The notes under the pieces were generated by a model that saw only the letters and a program-made list of their open reading frames with translations, ran no database searches and was not told the DNA's origin. From assembly GCA_951640165.1 (NCBI GenBank), contig OX621254.1, positions 25,642,001 through 25,706,000 of the forward strand: 64,000 bases of DNA, given 5' to 3'. Made by a program: the position numbers and the translations under genes. The stretch's first letter is position 1. Every line of letters begins with the position of its first letter. Below, piece by piece: positions 29,238 to 38,632 of this stretch. This stretch comes from Pseudoips prasinana. Lineage: Eukaryota; Arthropoda; Insecta; Lepidoptera; Nolidae.

Positions 29238-29410
29238 CATATATGGCGTATGGGTTAGGACAGTCGCCTCGTCACTTTGTGTTCCAGGTTCGATTACCGC
29301 AAAGAACAACTATTTGTGTCATCCATAAGTTGATTTTCCGAATCTGGGTGTATTTTTGTCTGTCAATTATATATATAAAATATATATATATATATATATA
29401 TATTTGTAAA
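29238..29410 (+). mobile_element. SINE-C copy with (TA)n tail
   Basis: Plus strand: GGGTTAGGACAGTCGCCTCG, GTTCCAGGTTCGATTACC and AACTATTTGTGTCATCC, then a (TA)n run at 29375-29402. It starts seven bases after the HelN4 3' end. Confidence 0.65.
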
Positions 29411-29449
29411 GTACTCCGCAATACACTGCTTCATATACTTAAAGTGAGC

Positions 29450-29640
29450 ATTGTATTTAAAAAAAGAGTTTTAGACCACACTGAAGTAAAATTTAGATAT
29501 ACGAAACGTAACTGGCTGAAAGAGAAAAAAAATGTGTGCTCGCTCTTCTCTCTCTCTCACTCTTGGCCGTACAGTAATATACGAAACGTAATTCTCCCTA
29601 TTGCTATCTTCGCTAACAAAAGGAAGAAGTTCTCAAATTG
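29450..29640 (+). repeat. Rep-J, copy 1
   Basis: GTTTTAGACCACACTGAAGT, AATGTGTGCTCGCTC and TATACGAAACGTAA (twice) also occur in the same order at 51.19-51.33 kb. Class unknown. The 132-codon frame across it and the preceding SINE is not a gene. Confidence 0.55.
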
Positions 29641-29654
29641 ATTGGTGTTTTTTT

Positions 29655-29880
29655 TTATAATATAATACAAAAAAAGGTATACTTCAGCAACTTACCATTA
29701 ATTTTTGCAATTAACATTAATGTTCAAGTACAGTATTATTAAACTCACTATTAAAAGCTTGGATCGTTTTGTCAAATGAACGTGAACCACAGCTTAAGTA
29801 GTTAGTACAGTTTTAGTAATTTTATAGCTGGTACTACCAGGGTTTATGGGTGGTCCATTTGAAATGAGATGAGGTACAAA
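29655..29880. repeat. Rep-K, copy 1
   Basis: CTCACTATTAAAAGCTTGGA, GTGAACCACAGCTTAAG and GGTTTATGGGTGGTCC align with 30.90-31.13 kb (CTCACCACTAAAAGTTTGGA, CTAAACCACAGTTTAAAG, GGTTTACGAGTGGTCC). This is a diverged direct repeat of about 220 bp. Confidence 0.6.
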
Positions 29881-30013
29881 TAGAGAGTTAAATTACTTCA
29901 CATTATTTAACTGATGCATATAAGAGGTGTTAAAAGATATACAGACAGATTAAATAACATTTAAAATTTCAAGCAACATATTACACATAGGCTCTGCTTA
30001 TTTTTATTCGATT

Positions 30014-30250
30014 TACTCATCATTACCATCAGTCAGCCGAAAGACGTCCACTGCTGGATGTAGTTGTCCCCTAAATATATAAGGGATTATGCCATAAAAA
30101 ATACAATTAGCAGACGGGTTGGCGATCGCAATCCGTTGGTCATAGTACTCAGAGACACGCTGCTGCCCATTACCCAGTATATATGCCCTGGGGCTAACTT
30201 CTATCTCCCCCCCATGAGGTGAGGTGGGATGGTAATATTCTTTGCCGCTA
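30014..30250 (-). mobile_element. SINE-E copy
   Basis: Reverse SINE-E from the RTE-like tail (TCAGCCGAAAGACGTCCACT) to the 5' half (TGAGGTGAGGTGGGATGGTA). The body has GCAGACGGGTTGGCGATCGC and CACGCTGCTGCCC. Confidence 0.7.
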
Positions 30251-30430
30251 GCCTACAGCGTAAGATTTACTTAAGTCTCCAAATGCAGGTAAACTATTGC
30301 AGATATATGTATATTATTATTTCGTAACCAGCCACGGTAAAAATCTCCATTACGTACTAAGTCACGAACAGAGATTATAGATAATTTATATATGTTATGA
30401 ACAATATCTCAAACCCTCTATAATTTAAGT

Positions 30431-30721
30431 GTTGTACACTTGTCGGTGTAGCACTTTCCAGCTTTCCCTATCGTAAGCCTTCTCCTTGACTTCTTTGTAA
30501 GCCTTCAATTTTACAACTTCCTATACCTGGTCCATATATTTACGTCTCGGTCTGCCTTTCTTTCTTCTTGCCTCAATTTTGTCTTCTAAGATGTTGGTGA
30601 TGAACCGGTCGTGTCGAATTAAATTTCCAATCATTTCTCCTCGTCTACTCTCTATATTCTTTAGAATTTGTCGTTCTTCTTGCACTCTATTGCACCTCAA
30701 ACCCTGAAGCAGCCTAAACCA
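30431..30721 (-). pseudogene. LINE ORF2 fragment of RTE type
   Basis: The minus strand reads almost openly: RVQEERQILKNIESRRGEM, IGNLIRHDRFITNILEDKIE, KKGRPRRKYMDQV, stop, EVVKLKAYKEVKEKAYDRES. This is the region after the RT domain in RTE-like retrotransposons of Lepidoptera (a GHxxRHDRF-like block, then a GRPRRKYMDQ block). One in-frame TAG in about 97 codons. It represents a subfamily different from the GATGAT-ended RTE elsewhere in the window. Confidence 0.78.
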
Positions 30722-30739
30722 TACGTATAATAAATATAA

Positions 30740-30850
30740 TGAGAGCTATCGAGCCAAAATAGGTGTGCAAGAATCGTAACAAATGGAAATCCTTTGTCTC
30801 TATACCCTCTGTGAAACAGGCGTGAGTCTCTATTATATATGTATGTATGT
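30740..30850 (+). repeat. LINE ORF2 terminus with (ATGT)n tail
   Basis: The plus strand encodes KWKSFVSIPSVKQA then a stop, and runs into a GTATGTATG simple repeat. It resembles the end of the RTE-like LINE at 40.03-40.37 kb (VVSAYPTGKQ). Confidence 0.5.
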
Positions 30851-30879
30851 AACTATACCTCACTCCAGTTGGTTATATT

Positions 30880-31135
30880 CTAAAAAAAGTTAATAATCAA
30901 CAGTAAAACTTAATATCGGAAACAATCAATGCTTAATTGTGAAAACTTCACCAACTTAACGCTTCTTTTTACTACCTCCATTAATGTCCAGCTTTGAAAG
31001 TACTTTTAAACTCACCACTAAAAGTTTGGATCGCTTATATCGCATCAAACTAAACCACAGTTTAAAGTCTAGCAATTTTATAGTTTGTACTTCACTGGTT
31101 TACGAGTGGTCCCTTTAATGTGTCATCGAGTGTAC
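30880..31135. repeat. Rep-K, copy 2
   Basis: Diverged direct copy of 29.66-29.88 kb. A weaker third match (ATTAATGGTTCGTAAAATTT, GGGTGTACAAATATGGA) follows at 31.69-31.76 kb. Confidence 0.55.
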
Positions 31136-31314
31136 AAATATGAAGTGTTAAATAACTTCAATAGAAATAAGAAATTTCTTATTCATATTTGACAAGCATG
31201 TAACGAATAAGAATGATGCAAGGTATACAGAAAAAGTGGAACCATTCAGCCAAGATATTGTCAAATATATCTAAAACTATAAATACCTATGTACAAACTT
31301 AAATAACCATTGCA

Positions 31315-31560
31315 TGCTGTGTGGTGACGGCACAGAATATCATCACCCCATCTCATCCCGTGGGGGGTGTAGAAATCGTCCGAGGAAATACCTACCACAG
31401 AACGAACCAGCGTTTGTCTGTGAACTATGACCATCAAACTGCGAGCGCCAACCCGTCTGCCTTGTAAAAGCGTGGCGATTATGGCACATACCCCCATTCC
31501 TTGAAGAGTTTTTTCCAGCAGGCTTAGGCAGCAGCTTACTTTGGCTGACATGAATGAATG
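31315..31560 (+). mobile_element. SINE-E copy
   Basis: GCTGTGTGGTGACGGCACAG, CATCACCCCATCTCATCCCG, CCATCAAACTGCGAGCGCCA and CGTGGCGATTATGGCACATA; the tail is altered (TTTTTCCAGCAGGC). Close to the 25.5 kb copy. Confidence 0.75.
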
Positions 31561-31980
31561 AAATAACCATTTAGACAACATTTGTCAATAAAATCAATAA
31601 ATTAGTAATTTAACTAAGTCATGGTTTAGTTAAATTAATTTGTATTTCATAAATTAAATTATAATTCCGTATTATCAATAAGTGACAATGAATTAATGGT
31701 TCGTAAAATTTGACGACGGGTGTACAAATATGGAATGATAACAATTGATGTGGGTTTCATTTACTTCATTATTTTTAAGTTATTGAAATAAGGAGGGTAG
31801 TTCAACTATAATTTAATTTCATAATCACTCGTTACGTAACGGTAACACACATGCGGAGCTGTGGAGTTCGTCTTCTCTTCGGACAGCGACATCTCTCTGA
31901 AAACTATGACCATCCTAATAATAATGAATTCCTTGTACTGGTCAAAATGGTGATTAACCATCTGCACTTAAAGGTAGTGC
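31561..31980. other. AT-rich interval
   Basis: Apart from the Rep-K echo near 31.7 kb and a possible SINE-E scrap at 31.86-31.92 kb, nothing is recognised. Confidence 0.4.
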
Positions 31981-31984
31981 AGAA

Positions 31985-32228
31985 GTACTTACGCACTTTC
32001 TATTCCATCACTCAAACGATACGATGAGACATCTAACGACACGACCGGAAAGAGGTCAAGTACAGGACCGACAACTTTAGTTGTGCAACTTTAGTGCTGT
32101 CCGAGTTACGGGGTGTAAATACCACCAACTCCCAGACTCTGGGCTGATACGGAGAAAATGTTCTAAGCAGAAAATTACCAAAGTCACTTTATGGCCTGAA
32201 CCGCGATTGGACTCCAGGACTTTATTTG
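31985..32228 (-). mobile_element. SINE-D copy
   Basis: Reverse of the 35.4-35.76 kb copy: CACTTTCTATTCCATCACTC, CGACACGACCGGAAAGAGGT, CCAACTCCCAGACTCTGGGC and CAAAGTCACTTTATGGCC. The promoter half is truncated near 32228. Confidence 0.65.
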
Positions 32229-32234
32229 CAGGCA

Positions 32235-32345
32235 GTCATACTTCGATCACCAATCCATCTGCTAAACGTGGTGATTATGGCATATCGCCCAATTTTGATG
32301 GAGGCCCTTGTCCAGCTGTGGACAACATTTGGCTCAATCATTTGG
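32235..32345 (+). repeat. SINE-E 3' half
   Basis: CACCAATCCATCTGCTAAAC, GTGATTATGGCATATCGCCC and CTTGTCCAGCTGTGGAC. It sits directly after SINE-D. Confidence 0.55.
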
Positions 32346-32679
32346 TAATCAATCTTCTTTTCATTAATGTAATTCAGTTTACGAATTTAACTTCGTTGTT
32401 TGGCAGGAAAAGCCAGTACTGGTGGTCGTTTTTATAGTCATCTCTGACCTCTGCCTTAGTCGATGAAAGTTGTTGTTCCGCTAAGCTATTATATTTTCTG
32501 AACCGAATGTGGGTTTAGTTCCTATTAATGAAATAAAATAAAAACTATAAGATTTTTTCCTTGTACTCATTACGAGGAAAAACATTTCTTGTTAGTTAGA
32601 GTTAGAGATAGAGAAACCTAGTTTCAAAGTTTGCAGCTTACATGGTTTTCTAAGAACAGTTAGTTAGACTTATTCTCCA
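32346..32679. other. Interval without recognised features
   Basis: No repeat or coding signal identified. Confidence 0.4.
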
Positions 32680-32997
32680 CTAGCTGTGCCCGCGACTTCG
32701 TCCGCGTGTTAATTAGCTTATTTCGTTCTTTTTTTTATTAGTAAAATAAAATACTTTTCTAAAATAAAAGTAGCCTAAGTTACTCCTTATTACATCAGCT
32801 ACCTGCCAATAAAAGTCCCGTCAAAATCGGTCCAGCCGTTTCAGAGATTAGCCGGAACAAACAGACAGACAGACAGACAAAAATTTAAAAAAAATTTAGT
32901 TTGGTGTATGTACCGTATATATATTCATATTTATGTAGTAAAAACCAGTTATTTCAATATTACAAACAGACACTCCAATTTTATTTATTTGTATAGA
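32680..32997 (-). mobile_element. HelN3 non-autonomous Helitron, copy 2
   Basis: 318 bp; TCTATACAAATAAATAAAAT start (minus strand) and CTAG end between A and T. The 3' end reads CACGCGGACGAAGTCGCGGG then CACAGCTAG, one base different from the terminus of the helicase-bearing Helitron at 47346-47376. Confidence 0.87.
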
Positions 32998-33600
32998 TGT
33001 ATAGATAACATGATACGCGTTTACCGTTACTAATTGACGCTTGCAGCAAAGAGAAAGTGACATCTGTCATTCACGTTCACGTGTCATTTATTCCAGGCCT
33101 TCTCTAGTTGGGTAATTCAAATAATTTTTCAACTTTGCCTGTATTCTTCATTTTAAACTATTTGAAAGTACAAATGGCCAATTGAACTTAATGCCCACGG
33201 CATTTGTTCCTACTCAATCTCAAAGTGGCCACAAGATACAAGTAGGATGAGAAATTTCATGTCTTTTTGAAGTAGGTTATAATAAATGTCACTCGTAATG
33301 AGGTTCAAAAACTACCTATCTATCCACACCGGGGCAGCATACCCGTGTTCCCGGGTCTTCACCCATCAGGCGCCAAGAGAAGTCCCCGGCAGGTTAGGTT
33401 TAGTCCGTGCAGGTCTGAATGTCCGGATCACTCACCCGCAAAAAGTGACTTTTTGTCATGTGTTAACTCGTGCTACACTTGTATAAAATTTATTACTGAA
33501 CATACCAGTAGGTCTCACTTATCACTCAATATGTAACGCAAGACCATTTTTCACGTCCGCCATAAGAACTAGGACGCGCGCGCCAACATTTGTATATTTC
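32998..33600. other. Interval without recognised features
   Basis: Two overlapping plus-strand frames at 33286-33536 have no recognisable family. No repeat copies identified. Confidence 0.4.
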
Positions 33601-34515
33601 ATCATCATCATCATCCTCATATCAGCAGAAAGACGTCCACTGCTGGACAAAGGCTTCCCCCAAGGAGCTGCCCGTCCAGCGGCGTCCCGCGATCCTTGCA
33701 AGATCGTCGGTCTACCTTGTAGGCTTCCCCCAAGGAGCTGCCCGTCCAGCGGCGTCCCGCGACCCTTGCAAGATCGTTGGTCTAGCTTGTAGGCTTCCCC
33801 CAAGGAGCTGCCCGTCCAGCGGCGTCCCGCGACCCTTGCAAGATCGTCGGTCTACCTTGTAGGCTTCCCCCAAGGAGCTGCCCGTCCAGCGGCATCCCGC
33901 GACCCTTGCAAGATCGTCGGTCTACCTTGTAGGCTCCCCCCAAGGAGCTGCCCATCCAGCGGCGTCCCGCGACCCTTGCAAGATCGTCGGTCTACCTTGT
34001 AGGCTTTCCCCAAGGAGCTGCCCGTCCAGCGGCGTCCCGCGACCCTTGCAAGATCGTTGGTCTAGCTTGTAGGCTTCCCCCAAGGAGCTGCCCGTCCAGC
34101 GGCGTCCCGTGACCCTTGCAAGATCGTCGGTCTACCTTGTAGGCTTCCCCCAAGGAGCTGCCCGTCCAGCGGCATCCCGCGACCCTTGCAAGATCGTCGG
34201 TCTACCTTGTAGGCTTCCCCCAAGGAGCTGCCCGTCCAGCGGCGCCCCGCGACCCTTGCAAGATCGTCGGTCTACCTTGTAGGCTTCCCCCAAGGAGCTG
34301 CCCGTCCAGCGGCGTCCCGCGACCCTTGCAAGATCGTCGGTCTACCTTGTAGGGGGCCTGCCCACGCGGCGTCATTCGATGCGTGGTCGCCGTTCTACTA
34401 GTAGAACCTTTCTGCTCCAGCGACCGCCGGTTCTACGAGCTATGTGCCCCGCTCACTGCCACTTCAGTTTGACAATTCTTTGGGCTATGTCAGATACTTT
34501 GGTTCGTAGATTTAT
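33601..34515 (-). pseudogene. RTE LINE ORF2 C-terminal region with an internal tandem array
   Basis: Antisense RTE 3' end. From the right, the minus strand holds the region coding for the ERTKVSDIAQ- and VAVSGAHS-type residues of RTE ORF2 (34360-34515), then the array, then the terminus with the complement of LGEAFVQQW and GATATGAGGATGATGATGAT (33601-33660). The segment corresponding to PTRWTDDLARIAG is present in each 70-bp repeat unit. A 70-bp unit shifts the frame each time, so the array cannot be translated as one protein. Confidence 0.75.
33651..34350. repeat. 70-bp tandem array, ten units
   Basis: Ten head-to-tail units of exactly 70 bp, each beginning AGGCTTCCCCCAAGGAGCTG and ending TCGGTCTACCTTGT (with G/T, C/T and C/G variants). 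Units differ at only a few positions and no indels were seen. The unit is GC-rich. All frames crossing it are spurious. Confidence 0.97.
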
Positions 34516-35050
34516 AAAGTGCAAACTGTGTTGCCATGTTAAACGAGTACCGAACGATATTATAATGAATAATAGATTTTATGGAAATAAGTAAAACTAT
34601 TGCCAAAACTTAAAATAAATGTTTTGATTGTTGATTCATAATTTTTATAATCTCATACAAGCGTAGGCATTTAACGTAACCAATCAAAAAAGAAATCCTA
34701 CCTATCCAAATCCGTAGAATTTAAGATAATGATAAAAGCTAAGTGTAGTCTTCCGCTGGCAAATAAGAAGTATCCCAAATACCTTTTTAAGTGTAATTTG
34801 AATCTTCTATTAGAGTAATACAATTAAACGCGTAATAAGATCTTAAGCGTTTTGTAGCTAAAATATAGAAATAGACATTTAAGATAACGTTTAAAGAGCG
34901 TCGTAAAATTTAAGTTTAATTTATGAATACCTGTCTGTAACGTGATTTCCAAAGGATTGTTATTTCAAAAGATTTTATTAAGATACTTTAGTTTTATATT
35001 ACTGAAGTATTAAATGAAAGGCGTAAAGTCTTCCTAATCGAATTTTGGAT
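34516..35050. other. AT-rich interval, nothing recognised
   Basis: No repeat copy or coding signal identified. Confidence 0.45.
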
Positions 35051-35055
35051 TCAAT

Positions 35056-35196
35056 GTACAGACGCCATCTCATCAAGCTACCCCAATCTGTCAAATTTCC
35101 CCAATAGAAAGTGAACCTTATACTTATGTGATAAAGTTGAAAATCTATAAAAGAAATTTGACCGATTGGGGTAGCTGGATGTGCTGGCGCCTGTAC
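35056..35196 (-). mobile_element. FB-A foldback MITE, copy 5
   Basis: 141 bp; GTACAGACGCCATCTCATCA on the left and GTGCTGGCGCCTGTAC on the right. The loop sequence is in reverse orientation relative to copies 1-4 and 6. Confidence 0.87.
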
Positions 35197-35207
35197 ATAG
35201 ACTAGCC

Positions 35208-35422
35208 ATCTGCATGGGACATAATATAGTGCACATATACGATTACGCCGACACTACTAGTAAGAGTTCAGGAACAGGAACGTGCCTTTACGTTCTCGCC
35301 GAGGCACGTTAATGTAACTCGCCAACTTTCAGACTCAAGGCTGATTCTTTCAAATTTTCTACACAAAAATATCCCAATTTCATTTTGTGCGGTTTAATAC
35401 GCTACCAGTAGACGAACGAGGC
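35208..35422 (-). mobile_element. SINE-D, left member of a head-to-head pair
   Basis: Reverse SINE-D: GGGACATAATATAGTGCACA, CTCGCCGAGGCACG, CGCCAACTTTCAGACTCAAG and TTAATACGCTACCAGTAGAC. The B box region is shortened. Confidence 0.65.
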
Positions 35423-35785
35423 ATACCAAATAGCGTGCCAAAGCGCATGTTCACCCGTAGAGAACGAGGTCCTGGGTTCAAATCCCGGGTCGTGCCAAAA
35501 AGTGATTTAGGGACTTTTCTGTGAAAAAGAAAAAATTCTCAGCATCAGGCCGAAGTATGGGAGTTGGCGGTATTATGCACCCGTGCCTCGGAGAGCACGT
35601 AAAGCCGTCGGTCCTGTGCCTGACCTCTTTCCGGTCGTGTCGCTTAGGCGTCCCATCGGATCATGAGAGTGATGGAATAGAAAGTGCTCCTGTGTTTGCG
35701 CACACACTTGAGCACTATAATATGTCCCACGCAGATGGATAATCTCTGCGGAGACTGGCCGCCGTGGCCGAAATTCGGCTAGGAG
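35423..35785 (+). mobile_element. SINE-D, fullest copy (right member of a head-to-head pair)
   Basis: tRNA-like promoter (CACCCGTAGAGAACGAGGTC, GGGTTCAAATCCCGGG), then GGGACTTTTCTGTGAAAAAG, GGAGTTGGCGGTATTATGCA, CCGTCGGTCCTGTGCCTGAC and AATAGAAAGTGCTCCTGTG. It ends near GGATAATCTCTGCGGAGACT. Used here as the family reference. Confidence 0.75.
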
Positions 35786-35810
35786 GAGGACATTATCTAC
35801 ATATTATTTA

Positions 35811-36100
35811 CTAGCTGTGCCCCGCGGATTCGCCCGTGTTAAACTATTCTCAAAAGATGTGAACTGGTCGAGTGCTCGAATGCGACTCTTTATATGTTAG
35901 CATCCCATGAGAATGGTCCGTGGAGGACTGAAACACATTCGGGTATCGTAACGTCGCATGTAATTTGCATGTATATATTGTTGTTCTTGCATGTGCATAT
36001 TATTTGCGGATGGAAGGGTGGTGCCTATTGCATCCCGGCTTGATTAAACTGACAATTAGCGTAATTAACATTACATATTAATTTTGTATTTTGAATTCAA
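35811..36100 (-). mobile_element. HelL, Helitron-like element with unfamiliar body
   Basis: The left border has CTAG, then CTGTGCCCCGCGGATTCGCC, the usual Helitron 3' end in reverse. The body (GTCGAGTGCTCGAATGCGAC, GATGCAATAGGCACCACCC on the minus strand) matches 62.94-63.18 kb, not HelN1-N4. The 5' end was not located; SINE-A starts at 36101. Confidence 0.5.
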
Positions 36101-36357
36101 GTCACCATATCCTAGTTGGTAGTGCTCCTGCCTACGAAGCTGGTGGTCCTGGGTTCGAATCCCGGTAAGTGCAAATATTTGTGTGATGAGCACGAATATT
36201 TGTTTCTGAGTCAAGGATGTTTTCTATGTATTTAAGTATTTATCTATCTATATAAGTATATATATCGTCGCCTGGTACCCATAGTACAAGCTTTGCTTAG
36301 TTTGGGGCTAGGATGATCTGTGTGACATTGTCCCCAGATATTATTATATTATTATTA
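36101..36357 (+). mobile_element. SINE-A copy 3
   Basis: GTCACCATATCCTAGTTGGT head, intact B box GGTTCGAATCCC, complete body and (TTA)n end. About 255 bp. Confidence 0.85.
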
Positions 36358-36589
36358 ATTGAAGAAAATGTTACTATATTTAAAAAAATCCTTTTATTAT
36401 TCCTAATTGACAATGCATATTACTCGATATCTAGTTTTCTTAATGCCGTAAGAATAGAGTAATCAAAACAATTGTTATATTTTATTTTACTTATACTGCG
36501 ATAACTTTTAATTTGTTTAATTTAATATAAAAACAAAAATAGTTTGAATTTTTAAGAATGTAATGCTTTAATTACGATATTCTTTGTTA

Positions 36590-36725
36590 ATTTATGTAAT
36601 AATTGCGCATATAATATTTGTACACCACGCAAAATGGTAGAACATAGCAAACTAATCCCTTATTATGTATCATCACATTTATGTACTGCACCTATGTTCA
36701 CAAATGAATATGAATATTATGGATT
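36590..36725 (+). repeat. Possible LINE 3' end
   Basis: TTTGTACACCACGCAAAATG, CCCTTATTATGTATCATCAC and ATGTACTGCACCTATG, then ACAAATGAATATGAATATTA. This looks like a retroposon 3' terminus common in Lepidoptera. Single copy here, so low confidence. Confidence 0.4.
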
Positions 36726-37068
36726 TCCTCAAAGTAACGCCTGACTTCATTACCTACTTAAATATTATTATATCTGCACGATTGTCGGAGTAGGACAAGC
36801 TAACGTAAATTACTTAGATTGGGTGACGCCTTCTGTGACATACCTTTGCAATGCAGGTTAATCTGTGAGTTTAATTGCACTGCAAGTCACAAGCAAACCA
36901 CAGGAAATGCAATCAACAACAGTATCTGAGAAATGTCAATAGGCGGTTAAATAGTAACTACTGTCTATGGAAACCATTCTTCCGTTATCCTGACACAATG
37001 GTAGGATCCGATTGGTTTAAATAACTGATTGATTGAATACTTGTCTACGTCATGTTTATTTGACGATT
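36726..37068. other. Interval without recognised features
   Basis: No repeat or coding signal identified. It ends at a C-rich homopolymer (about 37070-37088). Confidence 0.4.
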
Positions 37069-37108
37069 CCCCCCCCCCCCCCGCCCCCGGACGGATATTT
37101 GAGTGCAT

Positions 37109-37257
37109 GTACAGACGCCAGCACATCCAGCTACACCAATTTGTCAAATTTCTTTTATAGATTGAAAATCTTTAAACATTATCCCAAAAGCATAAGGTTT
37201 ACTTAAAATTGGGGAAATTTGATAGATTGGGGTAGCTTGATGTGTTGGCGTCTGTAC
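37109..37257 (+). mobile_element. FB-A foldback MITE, copy 6
   Basis: 149 bp, GTACAGACGCCAGCACATCC to GATGTGTTGGCGTCTGTAC. An extra eight bases near the centre (GAAAATCTTTAAAC region) make it the longest copy. CAT/ATG flanks extend the palindrome. Confidence 0.87.
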
Positions 37258-37278
37258 ATGTTTTTTTATCCTGAGTGT

Positions 37279-37415
37279 CATCATCATCACCATCGTATCA
37301 GCTAAAAGACGTCCACTGCTGGACAAAGGCCTCCCCCAAGGATTTCCACAATGGCTATGGATGCGGGCAGCATGAGGCTGCCCGCATCCAGCGGCTTCCC
37401 CCGACCCTTATTCTT
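37279..37415 (-). pseudogene. RTE LINE ORF2 3' terminus
   Basis: Antisense to CATCGTATCAGCTAAAAGAC, GTCCACTGCTGGACAAAGGC and TCCCCCAAGGATTTCCACAA: the LGEAFVQQW terminus. A short inverted duplication (GATGCGGGCAGC then GCTGCCCGCATC, 37360-37390) interrupts it. Confidence 0.7.
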
Positions 37416-37549
37416 CATTTACAGTCTAGGTGTAATTATAAATATAAGTATGTATGTACAAAAGAAAAGTATCTAATATATCATATTCATATAATACAAT
37501 ATATCACATAATATAATATATCCATATATAATAATATCTATAATAATAA

Positions 37550-37793
37550 TAATATCTAGGGACAATGTCACACAGATCATCCTAGCCCCAAACTAAGCAA
37601 AGCTTGTACTATGGGTACCAGGCGACGATATACATACTTATATAGATAGATAAATACTTAAATACATAGAAAACATCCATGACTCACAAACAAACATTCG
37701 TGCTCATCACACAAATATTTGCACTTACCGGGATTCGAACCCAGGACCACCAGCTTCGTAGGTAGGAGCACTACCAACTAGGCTACGGTGATA
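37550..37793 (-). mobile_element. SINE-A copy 4
   Basis: Minus strand, from AGCCTAGTTGGTAGTGCTCC near 37790 to the (TTA)n end near 37550. B box GGTTCGAATCCC intact. Inserted in SINE-B. Confidence 0.85.
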
Positions 37794-37814
37794 TATATAT
37801 CAGTTATCTGTGCA

Positions 37815-37990
37815 TCTAGCACGAGTTCCTGCAGTTTACTTACTCGATCACACGTACAGTTTCCTCCCATACATTGAGCACCAGCGCCTCTCGCGGAAAC
37901 TATTAAGAACTAAAACTCTGGTGCTCAATGTATGGGACGAAACTGTACGTGTGATCGAGTAAGTAAAATGCAGGAACTCGTGCTAGAGGC
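37815..37990. mobile_element. Foldback MITE with ~68-bp arms
   Basis: The left arm runs CATCTAGCACGAGTTCCTGC ... CCCATACATTGAGCACCAG; the right arm is its complement, with small differences, around about 45 bp. No open frame. Inserted in the SINE-B remnant after ATCTG. Confidence 0.85.
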
Positions 37991-38084
37991 ACTGGTCCAT
38001 AGTACAAGCTCTGCTTACTTTGGGTTCAGATGGCCGTGTGTGAGTAATGTCCTAGGATATTATTATTAGACTGAAGTACGACTG

Positions 38085-38245
38085 ACCTGTTGGTATAGTG
38101 GGTCCATAGATGAGTGACCGCCAAAGTTATTTAATTTCTAACCATCTCCGTGCTCCGGAGGGCACGTTAAGCTGTCGGTCCCGGTTGTGGCCATTAGGCA
38201 ACAGTCGTTAAGCCATGTCAGAGGCCTAGTGGGCTAAGCTAAGTA
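38085..38245 (-). repeat. Rep-G fragment
   Basis: Reverse: CATAGATGAGTGACCGCC, TTCTAACCATCTCCGTGCTC, GCTGTCGGTCCCGGTTGTGG and AAGCCATGTCAGAGGCC. Confidence 0.65.
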
Positions 38246-38632
38246 AGCTGCTATCCGTTTTCTTGTAGATGCTCTATTAGGATAACTTCTACTGGATGAG
38301 AAGGGGTGTTAATATCGTTGCTATGACAACACAGCCATTGAATCCTACTTAACCTACCTGTCAACATTCTGTTTGTAACATAACAACTGCCATCAAAAAC
38401 ATGAAAGCAATAAACATTTATTAAACGGCCAATATATTTAATGGTCTCCTATGGCAATCGCGATGTTTTCCTGTTCATATCTGAGGCCTTGGCGGATAAG
38501 GAAAACCGTTAGGTTATAAAATGGCGATAGAAGAAACCCTTTTTCACCATTAATATTAAGAAAAGAGCAAATATAATTCAATTTCAGTTTTCCTCTCCTT
38601 TTATGTTTGAAAGATGCTGAACTCTATAGAGA
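38246..38632. other. Interval without recognised features
   Basis: No repeat or coding signal identified. Confidence 0.4.

Larger units (their letters stand above)
37420..38072 (+). mobile_element. SINE-B, split by SINE-A and by a foldback MITE
   Basis: The SINE-B body (compare 60.71-60.86 kb) starts at GTCTAGGTGTAATTATAAAT and AAGAAAAGTATCTAATATA. It resumes at ATATCAGTTATCTG (37795-37812) and again at TGGTCCATAGTACAAGCTCT to TATTATTATTA (37992-38072). The two gaps are filled by SINE-A (minus) and by the foldback at 37815-37990. The head of SINE-B is missing. Three layers can be ordered from this. Confidence 0.65.

Noticed and set aside
29243..29641. A 132-codon plus-strand frame
   Set aside because: It runs through SINE-C, a (TA)n tail and Rep-J, with no protein-like composition.
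33590..33862. Open frames of about 90 codons across the 70-bp array
   Set aside because: The unit is not a multiple of three and the frames follow the repeat, so they are by-products of the tandem array.
33651..34350. CRISPR-like array
   Set aside because: Units are contiguous 70-bp repeats with no unique spacers and the DNA is eukaryotic.
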